Below, piece after piece: positions 25,268 through 34,191 of a stretch of DNA of 64,000 nt (the stretch's first letter is position 1; each line of letters begins with the position of its first letter). Below the pieces are notes generated by a model. It ran no database searches and was not told where the DNA came from. It saw only the letters and a program-made list of their open reading frames with translations. The DNA lies in contig NZ_AUGO01000008.1 in NCBI RefSeq assembly GCF_000422705.1, positions 186,001 to 250,000 of the forward strand, written 5' to 3'. Source of the stretch: Flavobacterium soli DSM 19725 (GTDB lineage Bacteria; Bacteroidota; Bacteroidia; Flavobacteriales; Flavobacteriaceae). A program made the position numbers and the translations under genes.

Positions 25268-27751
25268 TTACTTCTTGTTTATCTTCTTATCAAAAACACC
25301 TTCATTGGTTTGAATCTTAACCAAATATATACCACTGCTCAATTCGCTAATATCAATTTTAGCAGTATTGTCTCTGATTGTTTTAACCAGTTGCCCGAGA
25401 ATACTATAAACCGAAATACTCTGAATAATTTGATTGTCTGAAAGTGAAATGTTCAGCTCATTTGTAACAGGATTTGGATATAAAGCGATATCATTTTTGG
25501 TAAAATCATTTGTTCCCAGGGAACTGTATTGGGTTTTGATGTAGTATAAATTCGTAGTACCTCCTTTTGTGATTGTGTTGGTTCCTGCAGGAACGTTCGG
25601 GATAATTGCTACACCTGAAGAGGCTGTGTGATTGACACCATTAAGCTTAATAACGCCATTAAAGGTTGGATCAAAAACCAATGTTAATGTTGAAGGAATT
25701 AAAGTAGTATAAGTAATTACGGTCGGAGTTTCAATCTTTAAACGGGCCGTCAATGTCAAATCATCATACGTGGTTAGTCCTGGATTTGAATTCATATTGG
25801 CAGATGTAAAGCTGTAGAAAGAACTCGTTAATCCCGAAGTGGTAAAATTATGGATTTCATCTCCAGTAGGAGGAAGTCCAATAGTTATCGAACCAGAGCC
25901 AGATACTGAAGTTCCTGATGTTCCGGTTGTGGCAATAGTAAAAGTTATATCACCCGTTGGTGTCCCGGATACTGTAACGGTTTTGTCGGTCATATTTTTA
26001 ACGAAATCAATCCCAAAAGCCGGTAATCCGGTAACGGTTACATCGGTTGCGGTTCCGCCCCAGGTGAAAACCATAGTGCTTATTGTACTTCCTTCGGTAA
26101 CAGTTTGCTCGTTGTTTTCAGGAATAATCAAGGTTTGACTACTTTCAATTGGGGTTATTCCTTGAATCGCTACCAACGAGGATGTATATCCATTTAAAAG
26201 TGCCATCAGGCCTGCATTTACAGCTGAGTGGGTATCATCGATTGCATTGTTGAAAGTCCAACTGATATCTCCTCCAGAAACCCTTCCAGAATAGAGCATT
26301 ACATTATCTTTTGCAATTGCTGGAGCGTCAATAACTAAGTCGTTTATATATAATGTCGCATCGGTATCAAAATTATTATAAGGAGTATTGCCCTGAAAAG
26401 AAGTGATGGTATTACTTACAACTTCGTTTCTTGTAGTAGCTACATAAGCGTCAAACTGACTAGGATTTGTTGTAGCATTGTAAGGAAGAAAGCTTGTTTG
26501 TCCGCTCATTTCATTGTTGAAAGCTTTAATAATTCCGCCATTTTCTCCCGAGAATGTTCCATTTGCACCACCTAGGATATCGGTTCCTTGTTTGGAAATC
26601 ATCATAGGGTATTTGCAAGTGCGGAAAAAATTCCCTTCTACAAAAACCGATGAACCCAATGTGGATCCTACGCCATATTTAGAAATTCCGTCAAAATAAT
26701 TGTTGTAAACGTGTGCTGAATAATAGCGAACCCTTGGATGACGCGAATCTGAATGATCAAACCAGTTGTGATGGTAGGTGATATACAATCCTGAAGTGGT
26801 ATTTTCGCTTAAACCCAAAAGACACGATTTTCCTGTATCCCAAAAATGATTATAGGAAAAAGTAACATAAGTAGATTTTTTGCAATCCAATGAACCATCG
26901 CCCTTCACTTGATCGGCATCTCCACCAGGAGCTCCATAAAACATATCGCAATGATGCACCCATACATATTCATTGTCTTGTTGAAGGCTAACATTGTCGC
27001 CTTCGCTTGCATTTGTAAGCATAAATCCAAGATTTCTGACCTCTATATTCGATCCTTTCTTGATGCGTAATCCCCATCCGTTGACTAATGCATCTGAACC
27101 CACACCTTCAAAAGTGATAGAACCATTAATATTGTTGTCATTTTCAATCACGATGTCGCCACTAAGCATATAATTCAAATCAGTAATATTCCCTATCAAT
27201 CTCACAATCAGCGGACGATTGTCATCTCCTTTTTTGTAACCGTCCAAAATGGTTTGCAAACCCACACAAGGATTGTTATTGGCTCCGACTACTACAAGCG
27301 AAACCGTGTTTTTTGTCTCTTCGGAAATGTATAGAATAACAGCATTAGTTTTTACAGTTCCATCAAGATTGTAGCCTCCTGGAATTTTATTATTGCTGTG
27401 TGCGAAACCATTTCGGTCATGGGCCAAAACCGTAACACTTTCAGAAATCGTTGCTTCTCCTTCTATATTGGCTGTAACGGGAACCACTTTTAAAGTATAA
27501 TTTCCTGCCGAAAGCCCGAGTACATCTGCCCGAAAATAGCTTCCATAACTCCTAATCAGTTGGGTGTCGATTATTTGGTCGGTCAAACCGCCACCAGTGT
27601 AGTAAACATTATAACTGTCAACACCTTCAACAGGGCTCCAAGTAACATATGCTGTTTCTAGCCAACCTGTTGCTTGCGTGATGGTAACGTTTTGTGCCTT
27701 CATTTGAAAGGAAAATAAAAACAATAACGTTAACTGTACTATTTTTTTCAT
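25268..27751 (-). CDS. PL1 pectate lyase, multidomain, T9SS-secreted
   Basis: 827-aa secreted lyase. After a signal peptide (1-20, ending QMKAQ) come an Fn3-like domain (about 22-110), the PL1 beta-helix (about 130-450), an Ig/BIG-like segment (about 540-625), a beta-rich module beginning HNFTTSGL (about 633-745) and a canonical T9SS sorting domain starting LYPNPVTNELN. Ca-binding acidic residues are clustered in GGDADQVKGDGSLD (278-289), and the arginines of RHPRVR (337-342) fit the catalytic base of the family. The HNFTTSGL module resembles modules I have seen attached to other Bacteroidota pectate lyases and may bind pectin. It has its own operator-promoter. Confidence 0.9.
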   Translation of the reverse strand: MKKIVQLTLLFLFSFQMKAQNVTITQATGWLETAYVTWSPVEGVDSYNVYYTGGGLTDQIIDTQLIRSYGSYFRADVLGLSAGNYTLKVVPVTANIEGEATISESVTVLAHDRNGFAHSNNKIPGGYNLDGTVKTNAVILYISEETKNTVSLVVVGANNNPCVGLQTILDGYKKGDDNRPLIVRLIGNITDLNYMLSGDIVIENDNNINGSITFEGVGSDALVNGWGLRIKKGSNIEVRNLGFMLTNASEGDNVSLQQDNEYVWVHHCDMFYGAPGGDADQVKGDGSLDCKKSTYVTFSYNHFWDTGKSCLLGLSENTTSGLYITYHHNWFDHSDSRHPRVRYYSAHVYNNYFDGISKYGVGSTLGSSVFVEGNFFRTCKYPMMISKQGTDILGGANGTFSGENGGIIKAFNNEMSGQTSFLPYNATTNPSQFDAYVATTRNEVVSNTITSFQGNTPYNNFDTDATLYINDLVIDAPAIAKDNVMLYSGRVSGGDISWTFNNAIDDTHSAVNAGLMALLNGYTSSLVAIQGITPIESSQTLIIPENNEQTVTEGSTISTMVFTWGGTATDVTVTGLPAFGIDFVKNMTDKTVTVSGTPTGDITFTIATTGTSGTSVSGSGSITIGLPPTGDEIHNFTTSGLTSSFYSFTSANMNSNPGLTTYDDLTLTARLKIETPTVITYTTLIPSTLTLVFDPTFNGVIKLNGVNHTASSGVAIIPNVPAGTNTITKGGTTNLYYIKTQYSSLGTNDFTKNDIALYPNPVTNELNISLSDNQIIQSISVYSILGQLVKTIRDNTAKIDISELSSGIYLVKIQTNEGVFDKKINKK

Positions 27752-27782
27752 AAGATAATTTTTGATAAGCTATAAAATTTTA

Positions 27783-27827
27783 TGTAATGGATTACACAAA
27801 ATTATAAATTATAAAATAACAATCCAA
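27783..27827 (-). promoter_or_regulatory. Promoter and operator of the PL1 pectate lyase gene
   Basis: Read on the minus strand: a TTG at 27827-27825, 20 bases, TAATTTTG at 27804-27797, then TGTAATCCATTACA at 27796-27783. The palindrome differs from the locus operator only in one of the two central bases (CC for CG). The PL1 start codon is at 27751. Confidence 0.78.
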
Positions 27828-28150
27828 TGTTTTTATGCTAAATAAAAATAAAACCAAAATATTTTATGATAAATTCAATGTATATAAGACTTTATAAGGA
27901 AATCTATTCATTAAGGATATTCTTGTTTAGGTGAATTTAAGATCTAAACGTATGGGACTGCTGACTCTAATAGAAAAATATTTAGCTTTAAAATGTCATT
28001 TTCTCCTATTTTTTATAATTTAATGGAATATTGATGGTTTTTAAAGTTCAGTTTATATTCTCTTTTTTTAATGATATTATTATTTTGTGCCCTATTATCA
28101 ATACGATATTAATTTTTGGTCTAATATTTTTATTAATATAGTATTTTTAG

Positions 28151-28172
28151 TATTTTTGTGTAATCGATTACT
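28151..28172 (+). promoter_or_regulatory. -7 box and operator of the esterase-GH105-CE12 operon
   Basis: TATTTTTG at 28151-28158 followed directly by TGTAATCGATTACT at 28159-28172 (13 of 14 to the operator). No clear -33 TTG at the usual spacing. The first in-frame ATG is at 28212. Confidence 0.78.
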
Positions 28173-28211
28173 TTTTTTAAATAAGTTTTTTGAACAAATT
28201 TTATATTTTTA

Positions 28212-29120
28212 ATGTTTAAAAAATTAATAATGAGATATTTAGTTATTTTTTTTGTTTTAATGAATTTGAATTTGGCTTCTGGTCAGGTTACAAAGGATAC
28301 TTCCTTTACTATTTTATCAGAATATAAAAAGCAACTAAAAAAATATCCTTCTATAAAAATTGTAGAACCTCAAAGGAATCCATTGGTTTTGGAACAAAAA
28401 GATATTGTTTATACTTATCAAAAACGACCTTTACACCTTGATGCCTATCTTTTTAAGTCCAATAAAAAACTTCCAGCGGTTGTAATGCTTCACGGTGGCG
28501 GATGGAAATCGGGCGATAAATCGATGCTAGAACCATTTGCAGAAAAAATCACATTAAATGGATATCAATGTTTTGCTATCGAATACCGTTTATCCGATGA
28601 AGCTCAATATCCTGCAGGAATTGATGATGTACTAAAGGCCATTACATTTATTAAAAATAATGCTGAAAGATTTAATGTTGATACTTCCAAAATTGTAATT
28701 CTAGGACAATCTTCTGGAGCTCAAATGGCTTCTTTGATCGGAACAAAATACAATACAGAAGTAAATGCAATCATTAACATTGATGGCGTTCTGGCATTTC
28801 ATCATCCAGAATCATCAGAAGGTAAATATGCCTCGTTATGGCTTGGCGGAACGTATGAGGAAATTCCCGAAATTTGGATGGATGCATCGGCACTATCTCA
28901 TACAGACGAAAATACACCGCCCATTTTGTACATCAACAGTCAACACGAACGTTTTCACGCAGGTAGAAATGATATGAACGAGATATTGAAAAAGCATAAA
29001 ATTTATTCAAGAATAGAAACCATTCCGGATAGTCCACACACATTTTGGCTGTTTGAGCCGTGGTTTGACAAAACGGTACAATACACACTCGATTTCCTAA
29101 ACGAAAAATTAAAATCTTAA
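28212..29120 (+). CDS. Secreted alpha/beta-hydrolase esterase (pectin esterase candidate)
   Basis: 302-aa exported serine hydrolase. An N-terminal hydrophobic segment ends near LASGQ (residue 25); a second ATG at 28230 (MRYLVIFF) may be the true start. The oxyanion motif HGGGW is at 94-98, the nucleophile S167 in GQSSGA, and the likely catalytic His is H276 in SPHTFW. The fold is of the BD-FAE/acetylesterase type (CE10-like). As first gene of an operon with GH105, PL10-CE8 and CE12, it probably removes acetyl or methyl groups from pectin, but the bond attacked is not shown by the sequence. The next gene starts after 3 bases. Confidence 0.82.
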   Translation: MFKKLIMRYLVIFFVLMNLNLASGQVTKDTSFTILSEYKKQLKKYPSIKIVEPQRNPLVLEQKDIVYTYQKRPLHLDAYLFKSNKKLPAVVMLHGGGWKSGDKSMLEPFAEKITLNGYQCFAIEYRLSDEAQYPAGIDDVLKAITFIKNNAERFNVDTSKIVILGQSSGAQMASLIGTKYNTEVNAIINIDGVLAFHHPESSEGKYASLWLGGTYEEIPEIWMDASALSHTDENTPPILYINSQHERFHAGRNDMNEILKKHKIYSRIETIPDSPHTFWLFEPWFDKTVQYTLDFLNEKLKS

Positions 29121-29123
29121 ATA

Positions 29124-30098
29124 ATGAATTCATCCAAATTATTTCTAGCAACTTCAATTGTTTGTCTATTGGCAAGTTGCAGTTCGAAACAATCAAGTTT
29201 GCAATCTAAAAACCAAAAAACCTATGCCGAAATTTCGATAAAAGAAGGAGGAAAATGGAATGGAAAAAAATACGAAGGTGGTACTTTTAAAAATGTCGAA
29301 AATTTAAAAGTTCCCGAAAGCCACACCGATCATTCGTTTTACATTCGCTATGAAGGTCCGGGTTGGGAAAGCAATAAAGTAGGATACAGGCTTTACCTGG
29401 ATTGGCGAAATGCGATTGATATTTACGGAAAGAAAACAGATACTTTGGTCTTGTCGCAAGTAGGTCAGGATGGTTTTGATTCCTATCACAATATGAGCGA
29501 TTGGGGAGCTGATATTTTAAAAGTGGCCAAGGGTATGGGAGTTGGCTCCATCGGAAGGATTCTCAATAACGAAATGCATCATTTTAAGGAAGTAGATTCT
29601 ACCTTTGCAAAAGTTTCCAATGAAAAGCACAACTCTGAAGTGAAAGTGGATTATTTTGGTTGGAAAACCAATAACCAAAAAAACAATCTGCAATCGTGGC
29701 TGACTATTTTTCCAGACGAACGTTATACGAAACATACGATCCAATCATCTGAATTGATGGACGGAATTTGTACAGGGATTGTTAAACTGAATAATCTTCC
29801 TGTCATAGAAAAATCAAGTGAAAACAAAAAATGGGCTTATATTGCAACCTATGGCGTTCAAACTCTTTTTGATGATCAACTTGGAATGGCGGTTTTCTAT
29901 GAAGTGTCAACTGCCGAAAAACCTTTTGAAGGGCCACATGATCATCTGATTCAGTTTAAACCAACAAAAAATAAGATTACGTTCTATTTTCTTGGAGCTT
30001 GGGAAAAAGAACCGAACGGCATTAAAAGCAGGGAAGCCTTTATTCACTATTTGGATGAAAATTTAAAAAAACTAAACGATGGCAATTCACTCAATTAA
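29124..30098 (+). CDS. DUF4861-family lipoprotein, function unknown
   Basis: 324 aa with a lipobox LLASC (C19), so an envelope lipoprotein. The body reads as a beta-rich soluble domain with conserved-looking segments YEGPGWES, LDWRNAIDIYGKK, MSDWGADILKV and a C-terminal FYFLGAWE. I associate this pattern with DUF4861, a family found in Bacteroidota pectin and rhamnogalacturonan loci; no biochemical role is known to me. No catalytic motif is obvious. The stop TAA is followed after one base by the GH105 ATG, so the two are tightly co-translated. A carbohydrate-binding or debranching role is a guess from context. Confidence 0.7.
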   Translation: MNSSKLFLATSIVCLLASCSSKQSSLQSKNQKTYAEISIKEGGKWNGKKYEGGTFKNVENLKVPESHTDHSFYIRYEGPGWESNKVGYRLYLDWRNAIDIYGKKTDTLVLSQVGQDGFDSYHNMSDWGADILKVAKGMGVGSIGRILNNEMHHFKEVDSTFAKVSNEKHNSEVKVDYFGWKTNNQKNNLQSWLTIFPDERYTKHTIQSSELMDGICTGIVKLNNLPVIEKSSENKKWAYIATYGVQTLFDDQLGMAVFYEVSTAEKPFEGPHDHLIQFKPTKNKITFYFLGAWEKEPNGIKSREAFIHYLDENLKKLNDGNSLN

Positions 30099-30099
30099 T

Positions 30100-31308
30100 A
30101 TGAAAAGAAGAAGCAAATTATATGTATTGATTGTTGCAACATCGATAGTGATGGGGTGCAAATCCAATAAAACAGTTACAACCAATTCTAATTTGGAAGT
30201 TCCAACAGAGTTAAAATGGTCGGAAAGAATGGCTTTAACCTTGATGAAGCAACATCCAAATGCTTACGAGATTGATCATAAAACCCAACCAAAATGGGAT
30301 TATGTTCACGGATTGGTCATGACTTCTTTTGAGAAATTATACGAAGAAACCAAAAAGCAAGCCTATTATGATTATCTAAAAGGATATTATGATGCCACGA
30401 TTCAGCCCGACGGAAGTATCCCAACCTATAAATTAGAGAATTACAATATTGACATGTTGGCGTCAGGAAATGCACTTTTTTATATGTATGACACGACAAA
30501 GGAAGAAAAATATTTGAAGGCTTTAAAGTTACTCCGAAGCCAGCTGGAAAAGCATCCTCGAACTTCTGAAAAGGGTTTTTGGCACAAGAAAGTCTATCCA
30601 AACCAAATGTGGCTGGATGGTTTGTATATGGGTTCGCCTTTTTATGCACATTACACGGTAAAATTTGAAAACGGAATAAATCTGGACGATGTTGCACTTC
30701 AATTTGAACAGATCCAGAAGCATTTGTTGGATGCCAAAACAGGACTTTTATACCACGGTTGGGACGAAAGTAAGGAAATGGCTTGGGCCAATAAGCAAAC
30801 AGGAACTTCACCGAATTTTTGGTCAAGATCGTTGGGTTGGTATGCCATGGCTTTGGTCGATGTGTTGGACTATATGCCAGAAAATCATCCGAAACACAAA
30901 GAATTGGTTGTTTATTTGAACCAATTGGCGGAAGCCTTGAAAAAACAGCAACACGCTTCAGGACTTTGGTACCAAGTTACAGATCAGGGAAATAGAGAAG
31001 GAAATTACTTGGAAGCATCGGGAACGGCCATGTTTGCTTATTCTTTCGCGAAAGGAGCAAATAAAGGCTATTTACCAAAAGAATATAAAAAAGTAGCCGA
31101 AAAGGCATTCGACGGATTGACAAGGGATTTAGTGAAAATAGCTCCCGAAGGTTATGTTATTATTACAGAAGCTTGTGCTGTTGCAGGTTTGGGAGGAAAA
31201 CCCTATCGCGATGGATCTTATGAATATTATGTAAACGAACGGAAGCAAGATAATGATCCAAAAGCAACTGGGCCGTTTATCTTAGCAGCTTTAGAATTAA
31301 ATAAATAA
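30100..31308 (+). CDS. GH105 unsaturated galacturonyl/rhamnogalacturonyl hydrolase
   Basis: 402 aa from the ATG at 30100, just after the preceding stop. The in-frame ATG at 30079 would overlap the DUF4861 gene and spoil the lipoprotein signal. The lipobox is VMGC (C20). An alpha/alpha-barrel hydrolase: candidate catalytic residues are D118 in NYNIDML and D173 in MWLDGLYMG, and ITEACAVAGLGG near the end is typical. It removes unsaturated uronic acid from the ends of oligosaccharides left by lyases, supplying KdgF/KduI. It is 9 bases upstream of the PL10-CE8 gene. Confidence 0.9.
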   Translation: MKRRSKLYVLIVATSIVMGCKSNKTVTTNSNLEVPTELKWSERMALTLMKQHPNAYEIDHKTQPKWDYVHGLVMTSFEKLYEETKKQAYYDYLKGYYDATIQPDGSIPTYKLENYNIDMLASGNALFYMYDTTKEEKYLKALKLLRSQLEKHPRTSEKGFWHKKVYPNQMWLDGLYMGSPFYAHYTVKFENGINLDDVALQFEQIQKHLLDAKTGLLYHGWDESKEMAWANKQTGTSPNFWSRSLGWYAMALVDVLDYMPENHPKHKELVVYLNQLAEALKKQQHASGLWYQVTDQGNREGNYLEASGTAMFAYSFAKGANKGYLPKEYKKVAEKAFDGLTRDLVKIAPEGYVIITEACAVAGLGGKPYRDGSYEYYVNERKQDNDPKATGPFILAALELNK

Positions 31309-31317
31309 GCAATCCAG

Positions 31318-33318
31318 ATGCAAAAAACAATTGTACTTTTTCTCTTGCTTGTTGTTTTTTCAAAGGGTCAAGCCCAAATTTTGAAAACTTCTTGGAAAGA
31401 TATTGTCAATAAAATGGATGAGGCTTGGTTTCAATCTAAAGAAGCCGAGGAAATAGCCCAAAATGTTTTGTTGTACCAGCGGGATATTGGAGGTTGGCCT
31501 AAAAATATCCAAATGCAGGAACCGCTTTCTGAAAAGGAAAAGTCGGATTTGGTAGCCTTAAAATCCAGTTCAAAAGGATGTACGATTGACAATGGTGCTA
31601 CCATTTTGGAGATGCTTTTTTTATCCAAAATCTATAAGCAAAATCCAAAGGAAGAATATAAAAACGCATTCTTGAAAGGATTGGATTATTTGTTGATGGC
31701 ACAATATGAAAACGGTGGATGGCCTCAATTTTATCCGTTAGAAAAAAAATATTCTTCACACATTACCTACAATGATGATGCTATGGCAAATGTGATGCCT
31801 ATCTTGAAGGAAATAAAAGATAAGACGGATCATTTTTCAATCCAACCTTCGCAAGAAATCAGAGAAAAAGCAAGCCGGGCATTTGATAAAGGAATTGATT
31901 GCATTTTGAAAACCCAGTACCGACAAAGAGGCGTTTTGACAAGCTGGTGTGCTCAACATGATGAATTTACGTTATTACCAGCCGATGCACGAAGTTTTGA
32001 ATTGGCTTCCTTGAGTGGTTATGAGTCGGCAAAAATTGTATTGCTTTTGATGGATATCAAAAAGCCTTCGCGTGAGGTGATAACATCCGTAAACAGTGTC
32101 GTTGACTGGTTTGAAAAAACTAAAATCACGAATTTAAGAGAAGAGCGGATTTATGATGAGAAGGGCAAGATGATTGATAAAAAGATGGTTCCTGCTGAAA
32201 ATGCCGAACCAATTTGGGCTCGTTTTATGGAATTGGAAAACAACAAACCATTTTTTTGTGACCGTGACGGAATCAAGAAAGATTCTATTTCTCAGATTGG
32301 TATCGAAAGAAGAGTGGGATATGCTTGGTACAGCTCAGCTCCACAAAAGGTTTTAGATAAATTTGAAAAATGGAGCAAGCAAAATTTTATCAAAAAGCCG
32401 GTTGATGAAAACTATGTAACCGTTGCCCAAGATGGTTCTGGCGATTATACTTCGATTCAGGAAGCTATCAATCAGGCAAAGGCTTTTCCATATGAAAAGA
32501 TTACGATTTTCATCAAAAATGGGATTTATAAAGAGAAAATAAAAATCCACGAGTGGAACACCAACCTGCAGTTAATCGGCGAAAGCCAAGAAAAAACAAT
32601 TATCACATTTGATGACTATTTTGGCAAAATGGGTTTGGGCAGAAACAGCACTTTTTATACCTATACTTTGATGGTTGATGCTGATGATGTGGTGTTGCAA
32701 AACCTTACCATTGAAAATGCTGCTGGAGAAGTTGGTCAGGCTGTGGCACTTTCGGTAACTTCAAATAGGGTGGCGGTTATAAATTGCAAACTACTTGGAA
32801 ATCAAGATACTTTGTATGCAACAGGAACTGGAAAACAATATTTTAAAAATTGCTACATCGAAGGTACAACCGATTTTATCTTCGGAAGTGCAACTGCATT
32901 TTTTGAAAATTGCGAGATTCACAGCAAAAAAGATTCCTTTATAACGGCGTCTTCCACTCCGAAAGATAGCAGTTTTGGTTATGTTTTCACTAATTGCAAA
33001 TTAACAGCCGCCGATGATATTTCTAAAGTATATCTAGGACGACCTTGGAGAATTTATGCTAAAACAGTATTTCTGAATTGCAATTTAGGAAATCATATTT
33101 TGCCTGAAGGATGGCACAATTGGTCGAAGCCAGAAGCTGAAAAGACTACTTTTTATGCTGAATTTAAAAATAATGGTGAAGGTTCAAAAACGCAATCACG
33201 GGTAAAATGGTCTTCTCAGCTTTCAAAAAAGGAAGCAAAAAAATATACGATAGAAAATATTCTAAAACAATCACAGCCTGATTCAAAAAAACATTGGTAT
33301 GAAATGAGCATGCCCTAA
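31318..33318 (+). CDS. Bifunctional PL10 pectate lyase - CE8 pectin methylesterase
   Basis: 666-aa secreted two-enzyme protein. A signal peptide ends at KGQAQ (about 20). PL10 fills about 22-355 (GGWPKNIQMQ, KGCTIDNGAT, YENGGWPQFYPL, HITYNDDAM, FFCDRDG). A short linker leads to CE8 (about 363-655) with D497 in GNQDTLY, D519 in GTTDFIFG and R575 in LGRPW. Demethylation and cleavage of the same homogalacturonan chain by one protein makes sense. No T9SS tail is visible. The PL10 half is closely similar to the separate PL10 at 19561. The gap of 71 bases to CE12 contains two small hairpins. Confidence 0.93.
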   Translation: MQKTIVLFLLLVVFSKGQAQILKTSWKDIVNKMDEAWFQSKEAEEIAQNVLLYQRDIGGWPKNIQMQEPLSEKEKSDLVALKSSSKGCTIDNGATILEMLFLSKIYKQNPKEEYKNAFLKGLDYLLMAQYENGGWPQFYPLEKKYSSHITYNDDAMANVMPILKEIKDKTDHFSIQPSQEIREKASRAFDKGIDCILKTQYRQRGVLTSWCAQHDEFTLLPADARSFELASLSGYESAKIVLLLMDIKKPSREVITSVNSVVDWFEKTKITNLREERIYDEKGKMIDKKMVPAENAEPIWARFMELENNKPFFCDRDGIKKDSISQIGIERRVGYAWYSSAPQKVLDKFEKWSKQNFIKKPVDENYVTVAQDGSGDYTSIQEAINQAKAFPYEKITIFIKNGIYKEKIKIHEWNTNLQLIGESQEKTIITFDDYFGKMGLGRNSTFYTYTLMVDADDVVLQNLTIENAAGEVGQAVALSVTSNRVAVINCKLLGNQDTLYATGTGKQYFKNCYIEGTTDFIFGSATAFFENCEIHSKKDSFITASSTPKDSSFGYVFTNCKLTAADDISKVYLGRPWRIYAKTVFLNCNLGNHILPEGWHNWSKPEAEKTTFYAEFKNNGEGSKTQSRVKWSSQLSKKEAKKYTIENILKQSQPDSKKHWYEMSMP

Positions 33319-33389
33319 AATTGGTCGCAAAAACCAATGAAGATATGTGAATTACATATGACCGATAAAAAAACAATAAACAGCTACAT

Positions 33390-34151
33390 ATGAAAATTTA
33401 TAAGACTTTATTTTTAGTTTTAATTTTGGCTTTTGGATGTAAGAGTGCCCAAACAGTAGATGGAAATTCTCCAGTTGTGATTTACACCATCGGAGATTCG
33501 ACTATGGCAAACAAACCAAATCCTAATGAAAATCCAGAACGTGGCTGGGTTCAGGTTCTAAGTCCGTTTTTCAACGAAAAAGTAACAATTAAAAACCACG
33601 CGGTAAACGGAAGAAGTACCAGAAGTTTTAGGGATTTGAAGCATTGGCAACCGGTTTTAGACTCGTTGCAACCTGGAAATTATGTCTTTATTCAATTTGG
33701 CCATAACGATGGGAAAGATACCGATCCCACACGTTATACCAATCCGCAAACTTCTTACCGACACAATCTAATGCGTTATGTGGAGGAAACTCGTGCAAAA
33801 GGAGCGATCCCAATTTTGTTTTCATCAATTGCCAGAAGAAAATTCAATGAGCAAGGTGTTTTATTGGATTCCCACGGAAATTATACTTTGCAGGCACGTC
33901 TGGTAGCTCAAGAAATGAACGTTCCTTTCTTTGATATGCAATATTATACCGAACTTTTGGAAGAATCCTATGGAGTTGAAGGTTCCAAGAAACTGCATCT
34001 GCATTTTGCTCCAAATGAAAATAGTTATATCCCAAAAGGAATAGAGGACAATACGCATTTATCGGTTTTAGGAGCTACTGAAATTTCTAAGATTTTTGTA
34101 AATGAATTGAAAAGACAGAAACATCCTTTGGCAAAGTATGTTAAGGAGTAA
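33390..34151 (+). CDS. CE12 rhamnogalacturonan/pectin acetylesterase, SGNH hydrolase
   Basis: 253-aa lipoprotein (lipobox LAFGC, C17). The SGNH set is complete: S37 in IGDSTMA, N106 in FGHND, and D220/H223 in EDNTHLS. The segment HAVNGRSTRSF carries the oxyanion glycine. Family CE12 enzymes remove acetyl groups from pectin or rhamnogalacturonan. It is the last gene of the pectin locus; the convergent mnmE ends 40 bases downstream, and no terminator hairpin was found in that gap. Confidence 0.88.
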   Translation: MKIYKTLFLVLILAFGCKSAQTVDGNSPVVIYTIGDSTMANKPNPNENPERGWVQVLSPFFNEKVTIKNHAVNGRSTRSFRDLKHWQPVLDSLQPGNYVFIQFGHNDGKDTDPTRYTNPQTSYRHNLMRYVEETRAKGAIPILFSSIARRKFNEQGVLLDSHGNYTLQARLVAQEMNVPFFDMQYYTELLEESYGVEGSKKLHLHFAPNENSYIPKGIEDNTHLSVLGATEISKIFVNELKRQKHPLAKYVKE

Positions 34152-34191
34152 GAATTTCTTAAATTTTGATAATTTCAGATAAAAGTTAGAA

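Larger units (their letters stand above)
27752..28211. other. Divergent control region between the PL1 and esterase genes
   Basis: This 460-base stretch has no credible open reading frame. It holds one operator-promoter for the minus-strand PL1 gene (27783-27827) and another for the plus-strand esterase operon (28151-28172). The roughly 320 bases between them are very AT-rich; no further structure was recognised. Confidence 0.7.

Noticed and set aside
30079..30099. Upstream ATG for the GH105 gene
   Set aside because: It would overlap the DUF4861 gene and put seven extra residues before a good lipoprotein signal; 30100 is better.
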